From assembly GCF_036669915.1 (NCBI RefSeq), contig NC_089320.1, positions 1,406,245-1,470,244 of the forward strand: a stretch of DNA of 64,000 nt, written 5' to 3'. This stretch comes from Pocillopora verrucosa. Its lineage: Eukaryota > Cnidaria > Anthozoa > Scleractinia > Pocilloporidae. The position numbers and the translations under genes are program-made. Numbering within the stretch: position 1 is the stretch's first letter; each line of letters begins with the position of its first letter. Positions 1-16,181 of the stretch are shown piece after piece. Under the pieces are notes generated by a model, which was given only the letters and a program-made list of their open reading frames with translations, was not told the origin of the DNA and made no database searches.

Positions 1-2325
1 CTTTGTTCACCATGGAATCCATTGTTGAAGAAAAGGGCAAACATGTTCTTCTAGCGTATTGAGACTTGGTGTGATCATCATGTCTGGGAATTTTTCCCTA
101 ATGAACTGAAAATTTGCGATGTCTTCCTCTGCAACAAGAAAAGGTGGAACAGACTTAAGACATGATCTTATTATTGAATTCATGTTTTTCATAAAAGTGA
201 GGTTCTTTCTTTCACTTACCTAGCTTATCAATCTTGCCATTATTGAGATAGTCTGCACTTTCATAGACTAAGTGGCAAGCAGCAAATAACTTGAGAACTT
301 ATTTAAATTTAACACTAATTTCTCTTGCTTGAGAAAGGAAGGAAGGACACAGCTCCACTGTTTTTGTCACCACAGTACTGCATAGTTAAATGATATTGTC
401 TTCCTACCAAAAAAGAAACCTGCAACAATTTAATAGAATTTTGTGACTCAACAATTTCCTTCTCTAAGGGTAGGATTTGTGTTACCTTGCAGCAAATGTG
501 TACATGGTTACCAATTAATGATTTTCCATGGTAAGCTTGTCTCTTGACATTCATTTTCTTGAGAACCTCATCCAAATGAACTGATAATGGTCCATTGACT
601 TTCTCAAAGGCAGCCGATTCCATTTGTTCACTCAAAAGCTTTTCCTATAATGTTGAGATAATACTTTTTAAATCTTGCTGTTGATAGGTTGTCAAATTCA
701 TTTGAGCCAGTGTAAATATATAAATAAATATATAAATAAATGATCTGTAAAACCAAATCATACCTTCTTCAACTGAAAAATTAAGATGGGTTTGAAACAT
801 GTGCAATGGAATTGGAGGATCATACAGCTGTTATACTGGAAAACACAAATATATTATTGCTACCTCCTCCTTTGCATTTCCAAGGAGTTTGTGTATCTCC
901 TCCTGTAGTAGTGTAAAGTAGGCAAGCATGATATGAACATTAGCATGTAGACTTTGTAAATTCAGCAACTCCTCTAAAGAATTGGCTTTTTCATGAAATT
1001 TTTGTGCCTGTCTAGTATGTAGTTGGGCAGCTCTGAATGCCTGGATCTTTTCATCATTCTCTTCACTGTCTCCTGCCAGCATCATTTGAATTTTTTTTGT
1101 CCAGTGCAAAGCACTGGTTCTCTAGTTCATCAAACAGTTTCTTAAACACACCCAAGCTAATGTGAAGTCCACGAACACAAACCTGAAATAAAGAACCATT
1201 TAGTTAGGTGTCCTGTATGTCCCTCTTCAAAGCAATAAAATAAACTCTTCTAAGGGCTGAAAAAGGATTATCTTATCTTTTGTTTTGAAATGAATGTCTT
1301 TATTTTCAACTTAAAAAAAATATTTTATTACCTGGCCACCTGTTTTGAGGAGAATAGTTGCCCCATCCTGAGTGAAAGGAACCGTCAAATGATGAACAAT
1401 CCAGCTTCCTCCTTTAGGGATGAATAAACTTCCTTTGGGCTGGTTAGCATTTGATAAACTGACAGTTTTTCCCCACAAGTTGTTGTTGTGCTAGTGGTGG
1501 TTGTAAGTTCTGGTTGTATTATTTAGTACATTTACCTGTGCTGGTCCCTTTTCCTCTGCTGCAGGTATGCCATACCATGCAGGTATGCCATAATGGGTTT
1601 CACTGGGACAAGGGGGGGTGGTTTTACTGAAACTGATCTTTGGGAAGGGGTTAAGGCGTGTGTGGGTGCTGTTGTAGGGCTTTGAATGCAATATTCTTGA
1701 TGTTGAGGTAGTTGGTGAAGTTTTACTGTATGTTTACAAGTAGGACATTGAAAATCTAACTCTGAAAGTATAGTGCGAAGAACAAAAGGGGCTTTCTCAA
1801 CGAACTTGTTAGGATTTACAGTGACAGTTCAGCACACTGGGCAAAGGGATCCACACATTTCAAAAGAAAATGACCAACAACTAGCACAAAATATGTGTGG
1901 AGTTCAGCATTTTGTCTGGACTGGTTGATCAAGTACCTCTTTTCAAATTGGGCACATATACTCATGCTTGTTTTCAACAAACTGTTCTGGATAAAGAGGT
2001 TCTGATCCTCTAAAGCTTTGTAGATTCTTTACCTCCTATTTACCTCCTAAAAGAATGAGAGTGTGGCTGGATCAGGTTGGAAGCTTAAAGTGCCAGTATG
2101 TAATGCCTCATTAATTGAATGATACTCCAAAGAATCACAGCGAATCGATTCAAATATCCCGGATGGTTGTCTTAATTTCAGAGAGACGCGACTCATTAAT
2201 GAAGAACTATTTGAATTTTTATTTAAAATTAATAAATTGGAAGTTTTAAAGAAGTTAGCCGTTAAGTGCTCGAGTTTTTCCCCGTTCAAATCACTGCTCA
2301 ATTCCTGGAAAAAAAACGAACCCAC
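1..2325 (-). pseudogene. Decayed RING-finger / transposase-like gene
   Basis: Scattered open stretches on the minus strand run in order from about 2.3 kb down to 1. Near 1960-1820 the translation contains a RING-type zinc-finger pattern: CPI, then LDQPVQTKC, then HIFCASC and finally CPVC, interrupted by stop codons. Further on (about 640-500) comes the motif NVKRQAYHGKSLIGNHV, and near 60-20 LEEHVCPFLQQW. I associate the latter two with multicopy uncharacterised, probably transposon-derived proteins of cnidarians, in which a Gly-rich GEQGGES-like motif usually follows; the window ends before that point. The reading frame is not continuous and the pieces are not all joined by convincing splice sites, so this is most likely a relic. 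It could instead be a diverged multi-exon gene. The family assignment is from memory and uncertain. Confidence 0.4.
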
Positions 2326-3263
2326 AGCTGAGTATTTATTAGGAAAAAAAAATTAAAAATAAATGATAAAAAAAGGTTAATTTTACTTTTAATTTCGAAT
2401 TGCCAAGCAGAACTTTCGATCAGACAAAGGGGCTTGCCTCACTTTTCAAGCCAGTGGCTGCATGCAGCAAAACTGAAAAATCAAATCAAAGAGTAATTTT
2501 ACATTCAAGACCGTAAAACACGCCAAGCAGACGATTAATCTATCAGGTTTCAAGTGGTAATTTGTAAGAATAATGGTAGCGAGTGTGTTTCCAAAGGTTT
2601 CCCGCAAACACGAGTAAACCAGTGAACGAAAAGCATGTTTCGCTAAATGGAGCCTATTTTCTTTAATATCCTTCACAAATACTTTTGAAACTTACGGGGA
2701 GAAACAAATGCCTACTGCGAATTGCACTTAGAGTGATGGTGAAAAAGATTTTCATTAAGTTTCTTTTGACTTCACGAGGGACGCGCAGGAGTTAATAATA
2801 CTAATAATATAATTAATTAATAATACTAAGCTAATAATACCCTCAATTACAAACTAGATACGATAGATTTAAATATCTTAAATTCACTTTAACTCAATTG
2901 CAAATAGTTCGTAAGTATGACGACACTGCTGAATTGAAGCTAAGAGCACTTACCAATTTAATTTCAAATACTATAATAATAAACTTTACTTTTCCTTTAA
3001 GGAAAGAGCAACCAAGGAGAAAAAAGTGACAAGCAAAATGTATTAGTATGGGCTCCTGGTCTCCACCCTTCCTCGACTGGGGAAGTAGAACTCATGAGTG
3101 ACTTGTTGTCTCCTTATCGCTTGGTCTCGTCATATTTAAGCTGCACTGTACTTTTTCTTATTGACCGGGTTATATAAGTATCTTGGTCACTGTTATCTGT
3201 CGCTAGTGTATCCCGCAGAGAGAGACATGACGGAACAACAATACCATTATCGTCATGTGGGTG
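2326..3263. other. Intergenic stretch, no gene seen
   Basis: This AT-rich DNA lies between the decayed gene and the last exon of spermidine synthase. Short direct repeats of a TAATAATACTAA type occur at 2790-2840. The 3' UTR and polyadenylation site of the minus-strand spermidine synthase gene should lie in the upper part, but I could not choose a signal with confidence. Confidence 0.5.
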
Positions 3264-7079
<3,816 letters not shown>

Positions 7080-8020
7080 TTTCTGTTTCTGAAAAAAAAA
7101 TACAATCACATGAAGGAGTAAATGATAAACATAAAATTCTCTATATATGCTCTTTCTGTGTCAGTCATATCTTACCAGTTACCTTATTTTGTGTAGACAG
7201 TTCTTGAAATTTACTGGGTTGAATTTAACTTCAACAATCTCTCCAAGGAAATGGGAAATTTGGTAGTGCCTACTGTTGTGCCGACAGCAAATAACTGATT
7301 AAATCAGTCACATAACATATTCTTTTAGACATCCAGACTTTTAGCACTTTACATTATACCGAAAAGCCAACATCCCTGTGTCTGGAATGACAATACACTG
7401 ATTTAGCAGGTCATTTTTACCATTATAGTCTCCTTTTTAATCTTTTTCTTATCTTTTGTTTCAGAAATTGTTTAAATATAGTAGAGGTTCTAATTCTCTA
7501 GTGATCTTATCGCAAAATAATGAACTGGCATTGAATTTATTAAGTCTTTATGAAATAAATATGTCATATAAAATTATATTCTGTGAGTAACAAATACATT
7601 GAATAAAACTTTATAGTACTGGCGTATTGTTTCTAAAATTAAATCGAATCCATTCGAGCACATATAAAATGCCGCAATATTCCTGTGTTATATTATATTA
7701 TTATAATTTCATAAATCTTGCTTCTCATCAGCACCATAAAATTAGTAACCCTGATCTCGAGTTAATCTCAACCGACCAAAACATATTGAAGCTGGTTGAT
7801 GGAAAACGGTACGATCACCTTTTTATTTTTCCCTTGTGCTAGATCTCAGTCTAAATATATGTTTCTGACTGAACTGCGCCGACACATTTAAAAGATAATC
7901 AACAAAGATAAAACTAGTACAGAGAAATGGAAGAGGAAGCCAAATTGAACGCGAGCTAAACTCGTGATCAGCCACATCAAGATCAGTGAGCAGTCTTCAA
8001 GGAAACGCTATGTTCCCTAC

Positions 8021-8440
8021 CTGTTTCCTCCTTGCGTGAACGTCTCCAATATACCACGATGAACACCACCGAAATTCCTGTGACTCGAGATCATAAGCTT
8101 CTGCACGAAGCACGTGTATCTATTTGTACTCAAGCGCTATAAACATTGGGGCCAGTGCCCTCAACCTACCCCTCCCTGGTCAGAAATATCTCTGAGCAAA
8201 AATGACTTGACCGATACTTTCTAAACCAAATTTTCCATAATTTACGTTGCAATTAAACTATAAAATCGACCTTATGGCAGACCAGCAATTATAAAATCAG
8301 GAACAAAATGCATAATGGGTGACGATTTCTGAAGCTTCCGATTATCTTTCCAGGCCCTAGTGAGGGAAATTTACCCTTGCAAAAGACTGGAGTCTAGGGA
8401 AGCGGTAATTCTTCCCCATTCCTCGTAGTTTATTTCAACA
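8021..8440. promoter_or_regulatory. Bidirectional promoter between SRM and PPIH
   Basis: The SRM start-side exon and the PPIH start codon face away from each other. On the minus strand a non-coding SRM 5' exon of about 70 bp ends at 8021 with the donor ACAG|GTAGGG. On the plus strand PPIH begins at 8441. The roughly 350 bp between them must contain both promoters. I see no clear TATA box. The 5' exon boundary upstream is a guess. Confidence 0.55.
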
Positions 8441-11400
8441 ATGGCGGCAGCATCGTCTTCAACGGGTGCCTCGAACCCCTCAAATCCCGTTGTTTTCTTT
8501 GATATATCCATAGGGGGACAGGTAATGCGACTTTGATTTCGTTTTTTTTTTATATTTTTTCTTCCTGATGATCATCTTTCTGATGGCCGAGAGCAGGACT
8601 CGCAAACAAGTGGTTCATCGGGATGCATGTGCAGGTTTCAAGCACGCGAAAAGCTTTTGGTTGTGCGATACGCACGTCTTGATAAGATATGAAGCAAACA
8701 GGAAGATTGGAGAACACGATAGTTTCGTTAGAGTTGCTTAAGGCGTAGCTGAGAGCAACGAAAGCTTTTTGATGTCAAATCGACTTTAAGTTATCCGGCC
8801 TGATCGCGAAGTTATGTCGCTTGAAACTTAGCTTTTGGAAGTGCGATACACACGTCTTGATAAGATATGAAGCAAACAGGAAGATTGGAGAACACGATAG
8901 TTACGTTAGAGTTACTTAAGGCGTAGCTGAGAGCAACGAAAGCTTTTTTTTTTTTTATGTCAAATGGACTTTAAGTCATCTGGCCTGATCGCGAAGTTAT
9001 GTCGCTTGAAACTATAGCTGTGTTGCCTAAGAATTTCGTTTCCAACGCAGTATTTTACGTGAAAAATGTCAAAATTGATGGGAATCACTAAATTTTTATA
9101 GATCACCTAAGCTTTTACTGTAGTGAATACGAGCTTGACCTTGATTAGCTAAACTATTCCAATATTTATCTATCAATTTATCTATTTTAATATTTATTGA
9201 TTTTAATATTTTATTGACATTGATCTTTTTTTTTTACTTCATTTATCTAATATGTAGTATTTTGTAATCAAGTATGCATTTTGTTCCAAAATGTAGGAGG
9301 TTGGAAGACTGAAAATGGAGCTGTTTGCAGATGTCGTACCGAAAACAGCAGAAAATATGAGGTGGTTTTAATTGTCCCGGAGTAAATTTAGAGTACCCCA
9401 TTACTTTGTTGAAAAACAATCTACCTCTCCTAAGCTCTTATTCTAAAGAAGGAAATGTGTTTCTTGCATGCATAATGATGAACAGTAAAGTAACTAGAAA
9501 ATAAATGACTAACTGCAACTTTAACCCTTTAACTCCTATGTGTGACCAAGACAGAATTTCTCCTTACAATATCAATACAATATTAAGCAGACAAGTGATG
9601 AGAATAAATAAAAATACTAATTAGAGGATTATTAATTGATCCAGTACTAAATTCTCAAAATTAACATCACAAGAACTATATGGCAGACAGTAAGGAGAAC
9701 TAGGAATGAGATCTTGGGAGTTGAAGGATTAATTACAGAAATCTGTGGCACAGCTAGAGTATTTTTTTAAAATTCAGCCATTCCTCTTGTTATTTTCATG
9801 TACCATTTATTTATTAATTTGCTATTGAAAGAGGAAACAGTTTGAAAAGAGCACAAACTCATGAAAAAACTTCAATTGAGTCTCATGGAAAGCAAAATGT
9901 TTCAAATTTAAACCAAGAGAAAATGTAAAAATGCTTGAATTAGCTTGTGTACAGCCTCCCCTCTACCCTAAACAACATCATAAAGGGATCCTTTCCCAAT
10001 TTTTTTGTGTGTTTGTGTTTAGTACATGTAGGGATAGGCTCAGTACAAAGGCCTTGACTCTTGTCTGAAGAAATAAATTTGAAGCTTTTTATGTCTCTCC
10101 TTACATGTATTTACAATCCTTTGAATTCTTGATCTGCGTCAAGCTCTCCCTTTTTCATAATGATGTGGATTGTAGTCTGTATGAACTTTTTCTAACTGAA
10201 TAAATCCATGTAAATCCAAATTGGATGAAGCAGGAGATATGTCTCCAAACAAGACAACAAAACATTTAACCCAATCAAAGTGTCAGTGTTCAGTAGTGAC
10301 ATGGTTGATTCTACTGTAGTTTCGTTCATTCTTCACGTGACACTTAGTCAAAAGTTTAAACTCCACAATACCTTTTGGCAAACCTTTATATACATGTTTC
10401 TTCTTTACTTTCCATTTTTATTTCCAGACAACTGTGCACAGGAGAATTCAGGTAAAAATATGTTTTGATATTATTCCTCTGCTCTACCTGAATTTAAGAA
10501 ATTACAGAAAAAAAGTTTGATCCTAGGTTTAACCTTAATCTCAGGTTAACCTTTACACCCTAACATCAGTATGCATATTCTCCATACTGTTCTCTATACA
10601 TTTCCTAAGGTGCTGACAAGGAGAATTAGCTTAACGATACAGAGCTTCTGTAGTTGTTGATCATTTTCATTATTCTCATGACCTTAATGTGTGATTCAGG
10701 GGTGATATTGTAAGGAGAAATTAGATGCTGGGCACTCTTAGGGGCTAAAGAGTTAAGGTTCACCACGCATTCTGTCCAATGTCTGTCTGATTGATTTATT
10801 TAACTGTTGATGGAATGAGCTATGATTTTTTGGTTGTTTAAAAAAGTACATTTGGTATATAAATAAATTCAAGAAATCTCCTTTGTTCTTAATTTCAGCC
10901 ACTCCTGTTTTTTTTCTCTCTTAGAAAAGATGGAATACCTCAAGGATTCAAAGGGGCCTTCTTTCACAGGTTTGTTGTAATTTTAGTTACATACAGTAAA
11001 GACCTCTAAAATGATTGCCTTTTTTTTGAATTTAGGAACAAAACATTGTATGTCTGTACTACATGTACACAGTGTATACAGGCAATTTTAGATGTCATAG
11101 TGTCTAAGAATGCAAATTTTTGTGATGGTATATAATTATTGCACATAGCAATGTAACTTGTCATCTTTGATTGCTTCTTTAAGATTTATGCTTTTATCTG
11201 GCAGGGTTATAAAAGACTTCATGATCCAAGGTGGCGACTTTGTCAAAGTAAGTGCTGGCTAATGCTTGGTATCCAGGATCCATGTCACTCAGGACTTTCA
11301 AAAGCAAACGTTATCTCCTCCCTCCAAACTTTAACTGTGCATCTGACTATTTGTTCCACATTAATCAAAACTATAATAAAATTCTCAAACGTGACTGGTT

Positions 11401-13964
11401 ATCATCAGGCCAATATGAGCACTAATAAGACAGCATATGTATCATGCTTGTAATTGGACAGTTAGAGGGTCAGTTAACATGTCATTCCTGTGTAAGTGGA
11501 CAGAACACACCATGTGTGCATGCTTTTGTCTCGCATTTTGCAGAGTTCATTGTTGCCATTGTTGTTGTTGTTTTTTTATGGAAATTTACAGGTAACTGAT
11601 GTCTAGTTTCTGTCTGAAATTTTGTGATAATTTTAATTGACTAATTGGTAACAGGACTTTGTGTGGTCCAGTTCTGTCTGTGGTCATTCTGACTTGTGAT
11701 TAATAAATTAGACTCCCACGTCACAGTAGTCCCATTTTGTTAATCACTTGAATGTATGATTACAGACCGAATAGGGCTCCACTCAGTCTTATTACCATTA
11801 TTAGTTTAAAAATAATTCTTTGTCTCATGTCATGTTTATTAATCCTGTTAATGAAGAAAGAAACTTGAGTAAAATGTTTGTGGCCAGTCCCCACTGTAGT
11901 TTCATGTGCTCACTGAGAGAATACTTTTGCTGGATGTGTGGCAACCCCCTACTCTGTCAGCATGTAAGGGTTGTAATAAATTTATTCAAGGTCCTTAATT
12001 GATCCATGTCTCACATATGTGGTATATGCAGTCTATTTTTTCCAGCACATAATTTTTTTTTTTTTTTTCAAAGGGTGATGGTACAGGGGTTTTTAGTATT
12101 TATGGAGAAGTTGCATTCCCTGATGAAAATTTCAAGTTAAAACATGATGCACCAGGTCTTCTCTCTATGGTGAGTGTGATTCAACAAGTTTATATGATTA
12201 TGCAGGAGTACATTGATATAAATAGTATCTTGCTTCTTTGCATTTCTTTTGATTGTAATTACATGTAACAACAAGTCTCAGTGCACCTCTAATACTCTCC
12301 ACTATTATATTGGTAGTGATACTGGTTATACATTTGTATGATATGATAATGATAAAACAATGCATATTTACTTATAACGATGACAAAAAATAGGATGAGG
12401 ATGATGGTTGTGATGCAACAGCAGAGCTGCGGCAGTGATGATAATGAGATCAATTCATCTACTTAGGCACAATCCTTAAAATGTTCAAATGTGCATGACA
12501 AGGAATGAGAGGTTCCTGAGATCAATCAAGTTAATTTTTAATCTGATCATATACACGACTGGATTGCATTGATGGTTACAATTGTGTTATAGCTTGGTCC
12601 ATTCTTGACTTCCTTGATTTAAATGATAAATTTATCCAATGGTATTTTTAGGCAAACAGTGGTCCAAACACAAATGGATGTCAGGTAAGCATACATGTAA
12701 ACAGTATAGTTATATTCAAAGGTATTGAACATTTGTAGCACTATTAAGGCTGTGTTCATGGTAGCAATTGATCAAATATTCTTGATACATTTAGATTTCA
12801 GTTTTCATTTAGCTTTTTTCTCTGAAAACTGTGCTCCTTTTAGAACAGATAATGTAGACAGATAAATTTAGAGCACCCTTTCATGCTAAATGGAGATGTT
12901 GTCTTTCGATTTTTTCATGTAGTTCTTTATCACCTGTGCCAAGTGTGATTTTCTTGATGGGAAGCATGTTGTATTTGGTAAGTATAATTAATACAATATG
13001 AACAAAGTTAATTTCTTTGTGGAGCTAACAATAAAACCTCCTGTTAATTTAGTTCCCAGTTTCACCATGTACAGTGTAGTGTTACCATCCTGATGCTGGT
13101 GAATAATTTTTTTAATCAGTCAACAATGTTTGTAAAATTAAATAAATAATTATATTTTAATTTGTTTGATTTATGTTGTTAAGAATGTTGTTGTTGTTGC
13201 CAATGAGTGTTGTCTTTTTAACCTATTGAGATTTATTTCTTGTAATTATGCATTTTTATATTCTCCCTCTTTGTATTCCAAGTTATCTATTGAAGGAATG
13301 CTATACTTCTAAAAGGGGCGATATTCTGTTTACATATTATTTTATGTGATTATTGTAAAATCAATATTCACATTTACTGTTGTGATTTTAGGTAAAGTTG
13401 TTGATGGACTGTTAGTGATGAGAAAAATAGAGGTATTGTTAAGTTTGTGTGTACATTGTATGTTCATTTGTACAGTTTTGTGAGTTTGCTTGAAATGTGT
13501 GCATATTTTAGAGTTTCCTGAAAGAAGGAAGGAGAGAGAGCAAAGTAATCTCACTTCCTAGCCTAAAACTTTCCCAAACAGTATTGCATTCTTTTTGTCA
13601 TTAGAATACCATCCCCTCGCCATGTTCAGTGTACCTAGTGTAATTCTTAGTCCATGTGAAAAATGTAATTAAAAAAAAATCTCAATTTACTTAGTGTAAT
13701 ACCTTCTTGCTGCTCTCCTGGGTAAATCCTCATTGCTGTTATAATGTGTAATAAAATTAACTTACTGTACAATAAATTTTGCCTGTATATCATGTGGAAA
13801 CAAAGTGTAGCCTTTCTCTGTCTTGCCAATATAACTTATATTGCTCAGTAAAGTGGTTTACGACCCTATTGCCTTTGTCATTTATCTCCCTTTAGAACGT
13901 TCCTACGGGACCTAACAACAGACCCAAATTACCTGTGGTTATATCACAGTGCGGAGAAATGTAG
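8441..13964 (+). CDS. PPIH: Peptidyl-prolyl cis-trans isomerase H (U4/U6 snRNP cyclophilin), 10 exons
   Basis: Nuclear cyclophilin of the U4/U6.U5 tri-snRNP that isomerises X-Pro bonds and binds PRPF4/PRPF18. Exons: 8441-8521, 9297-9361, 10428-10451, 10925-10969, 11205-11247, 12074-12169, 12652-12684, 12923-12977, 13392-13432, 13896-13964. Every junction is GT-AG and in frame, giving 183 residues (human 177). The start MAAASS leads into [13 protein letters not shown], matching human PPIH. Catalytic Arg is R72 in [32 protein letters not shown] and the end VVISQCGEM are also diagnostic. Residue 139 is Phe ([13 protein letters not shown]), where human PPIH and cyclophilin A have Trp; that Trp contacts cyclosporin A. 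The gene looks intact. Confidence 0.96.
8652..9014. repeat. Tandem duplication of about 180 bp in PPIH intron 1
   Basis: The segment 8652-8829 is repeated directly at 8830 to about 9014. Both copies start with AGCTTTTGG, contain TCTTGATAAGATATGAAGC, and end in ATGTCGCTTGAAACT. Copies differ by scattered substitutions and a longer T run in the second copy. Confidence 0.85.
9522..9733. repeat. MITE-like element with TTAACCCTTTAACTCC ends (PPIH intron 2)
   Basis: An element of about 210 bp begins TTTAACCCTTTAACTCC and ends GGGAGTTGAAGGATTAA, giving terminal inverted repeats of about 16 bp that start with TTAA. Relatives lie at 14205-14412 and 26290-26505. It is non-autonomous with no open frame. 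Confidence 0.7.
10545..10757. repeat. MITE-like element, family 1 (PPIH intron 3)
   Basis: An element of about 210 bp begins TTAACCTTTACACCC and ends GGGGCTAAAGAGTTAA, inverted ends. It is very similar internally to 6041-6252, so two copies of one family sit in introns of neighbouring genes. Confidence 0.7.
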
Positions 13965-14204
13965 AGTTGTAAATGTATCTTTTTTATCTAATTATGTTTA
14001 TACTTGTACAGAGGTTGGAATAAAAGTGTAGACAAATCCTTATGGTTTTCGTGCAGGTGAAGAGTGGTGACTAAATTGTAAGCATTTTACCTTTGAATAA
14101 AGGCACTTTCTGACCTGTATTGTCAACAAACCATTAACCACAATCTCTTATCACCCCACCCCACCCCACCCCCACACACACCTGCCTTCTTTCCCCCATT
14201 CATT

Positions 14205-14412
14205 TAACCCTTCAACTCCCAGAGGTGATTTGCATGTAACTTCTCCCCACAAGATCCACCCACTATCCAGCAAAATGAGAGTACTCAAATGTATCAGGTG
14301 GAAGTTGTTATCTTGATCTAACACTAAATTCTTGCAACTAACTTAGAAGGGAATGTGCAGCAGCTAGAGGGGAGAATTAACAATCAGATCTTGGAAAAGG
14401 TTAATAGGTTAA
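14205..14412. repeat. MITE-like element at the left edge of unit 1
   Basis: It begins TTAACCCTTCAACTCCC and ends in a TTAATAGGTTAA-like tail. It is the same family as 9522-9733 and is in register with 26290-26505, so it was present before the duplication. A CCCCACC-rich tract precedes it at 14154-14175. Confidence 0.6.
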
Positions 14413-16181
14413 GCCATCACACTCCAGTGAACAGAATAGTGCTCAGTGATCTATAAATAATCTTTCTTACATAAATTAATAGAAACACAACCAAACTTTG
14501 GTAAAAGGAGTGAGATTGATTCTCTTTTAATAGAAAATTTTGTTGAACATACATGTAATATTGAATGAAGAAGGAAGAAGTTTGGTGAAGAACTTAATTT
14601 TTGTAAAATGTTTGCTGTAGCATTAAGTTAATAATCTATTTCAACTAACTGGACGCACAGCTCATTGTTGCTAGTCTAAGAATCGATTAAAGAACTCAAC
14701 TGTTTACAATTTGAATTTATTAAATTGACCACCCATGAACAAATTCCTTTCACTTGTAATAAGAAATAAATATAATTTCCTATTTCCTACTCATATTGGA
14801 GTAGAGGCACCTTGCCTACCATGTACCTTGGTGATTGTTTGTTGTAACAAGAATTCACCATAAACATTTCATTTGCCGAAGACCAAATTACCTTTACCAG
14901 TCTTTTCTTTAAAGAATTTTATGCTTCGGCATCTTAATTGACATACATGGGGTGCTACAATTACATTAAGACCAAGGCTTGTCTTAAACAACTGCCCCGA
15001 CTTAAATAGCTATAAATATGACCTAAAGGTCGTACTGATGTTTACTGTACATTTACTGTACATTTGTATCAATTGCAGTTCTTATCATTATGATCCTCTT
15101 TAAACTTTCAACTGTACATCGAGTGGAATAATTTAAATAATCTTGCCACATTCAATTCAATTCATCCTCAAAAATGCCAAACGATTTTACTGCCAACTTT
15201 CCTTTTTGCCTCAAAAGTATTGGTATCTTCATCAAGATATTTATTTAGAACTTGGAAATCCACTTTTTTTCCGCTTAAAATGTTTCATCTTCAAATCCTT
15301 ACCGCATGAAGAATGAAGTTAGCGGAGTTGACTTTCTTCTTACAAAGGGCTATGTCCAAAAGAATTTGGAATAGAGTATTTTGTTCACATAAGCTGAACG
15401 CTCTTTGTGCGGTACTGCTCAAAAGTAACTTCGCTAGGGCTAGTTCTTATGTTCTTGACAATAACCTCGCGAATTACCTGGTATTTTTACTGTACGCTTG
15501 TCCCTCTTCGTTGTCTCGTCTGAACACTAGTGACTTTCTTTTTTCGGTACTTCTTTTACTGATCACTCGTGTAAGTATACCTGCTTCCTTTCAGGATTCA
15601 AGAAGTATTTAAATGATTTTTTTTTTAAAAACAAGGATGACACTTACTTGACGAATTAGTCGAAACATGGAGTATTTTTTCTTTCTGGAGCTTGTATTCT
15701 GATATTAATTCTTATATATAATAAAGGAGAAAAGAGAAAAATTGATCAATTTACAATTGTTTAGAGTAATAAACGGTCGGCAAGGAATATCCTGATCATT
15801 GGATAATGCAATTAGAGAGTTTTCATTGGTTTAGCCGTCATGAGTTATGAGCCAGTATACCATGCGCAAGCAATAGGACGAGTTAAATCGGAACTGTTTT
15901 TGTACATTTTAAAATTCTGTTTGTTCTTACAAAATAAAGTTTGGGGCGTTTTTAATTACACTTTTCTACTCAGGCTTGTTGGATATGAGATGATATACAA
16001 CCAACGAGGACCGTAGGCAATTGTTTTGGTCGTTGAGAAAATTGGTCTTACTTATCAATTTGAACTGACTCTCGAAATCATGTGGTCACCTGTACTCATT
16101 AGCGTCTAGCCAAACAAATTAAACAATGAGTTTCCTCCAAAATTAAAAATAAGAGCTAAGAAACAGTTGTTTAATCCTGTA

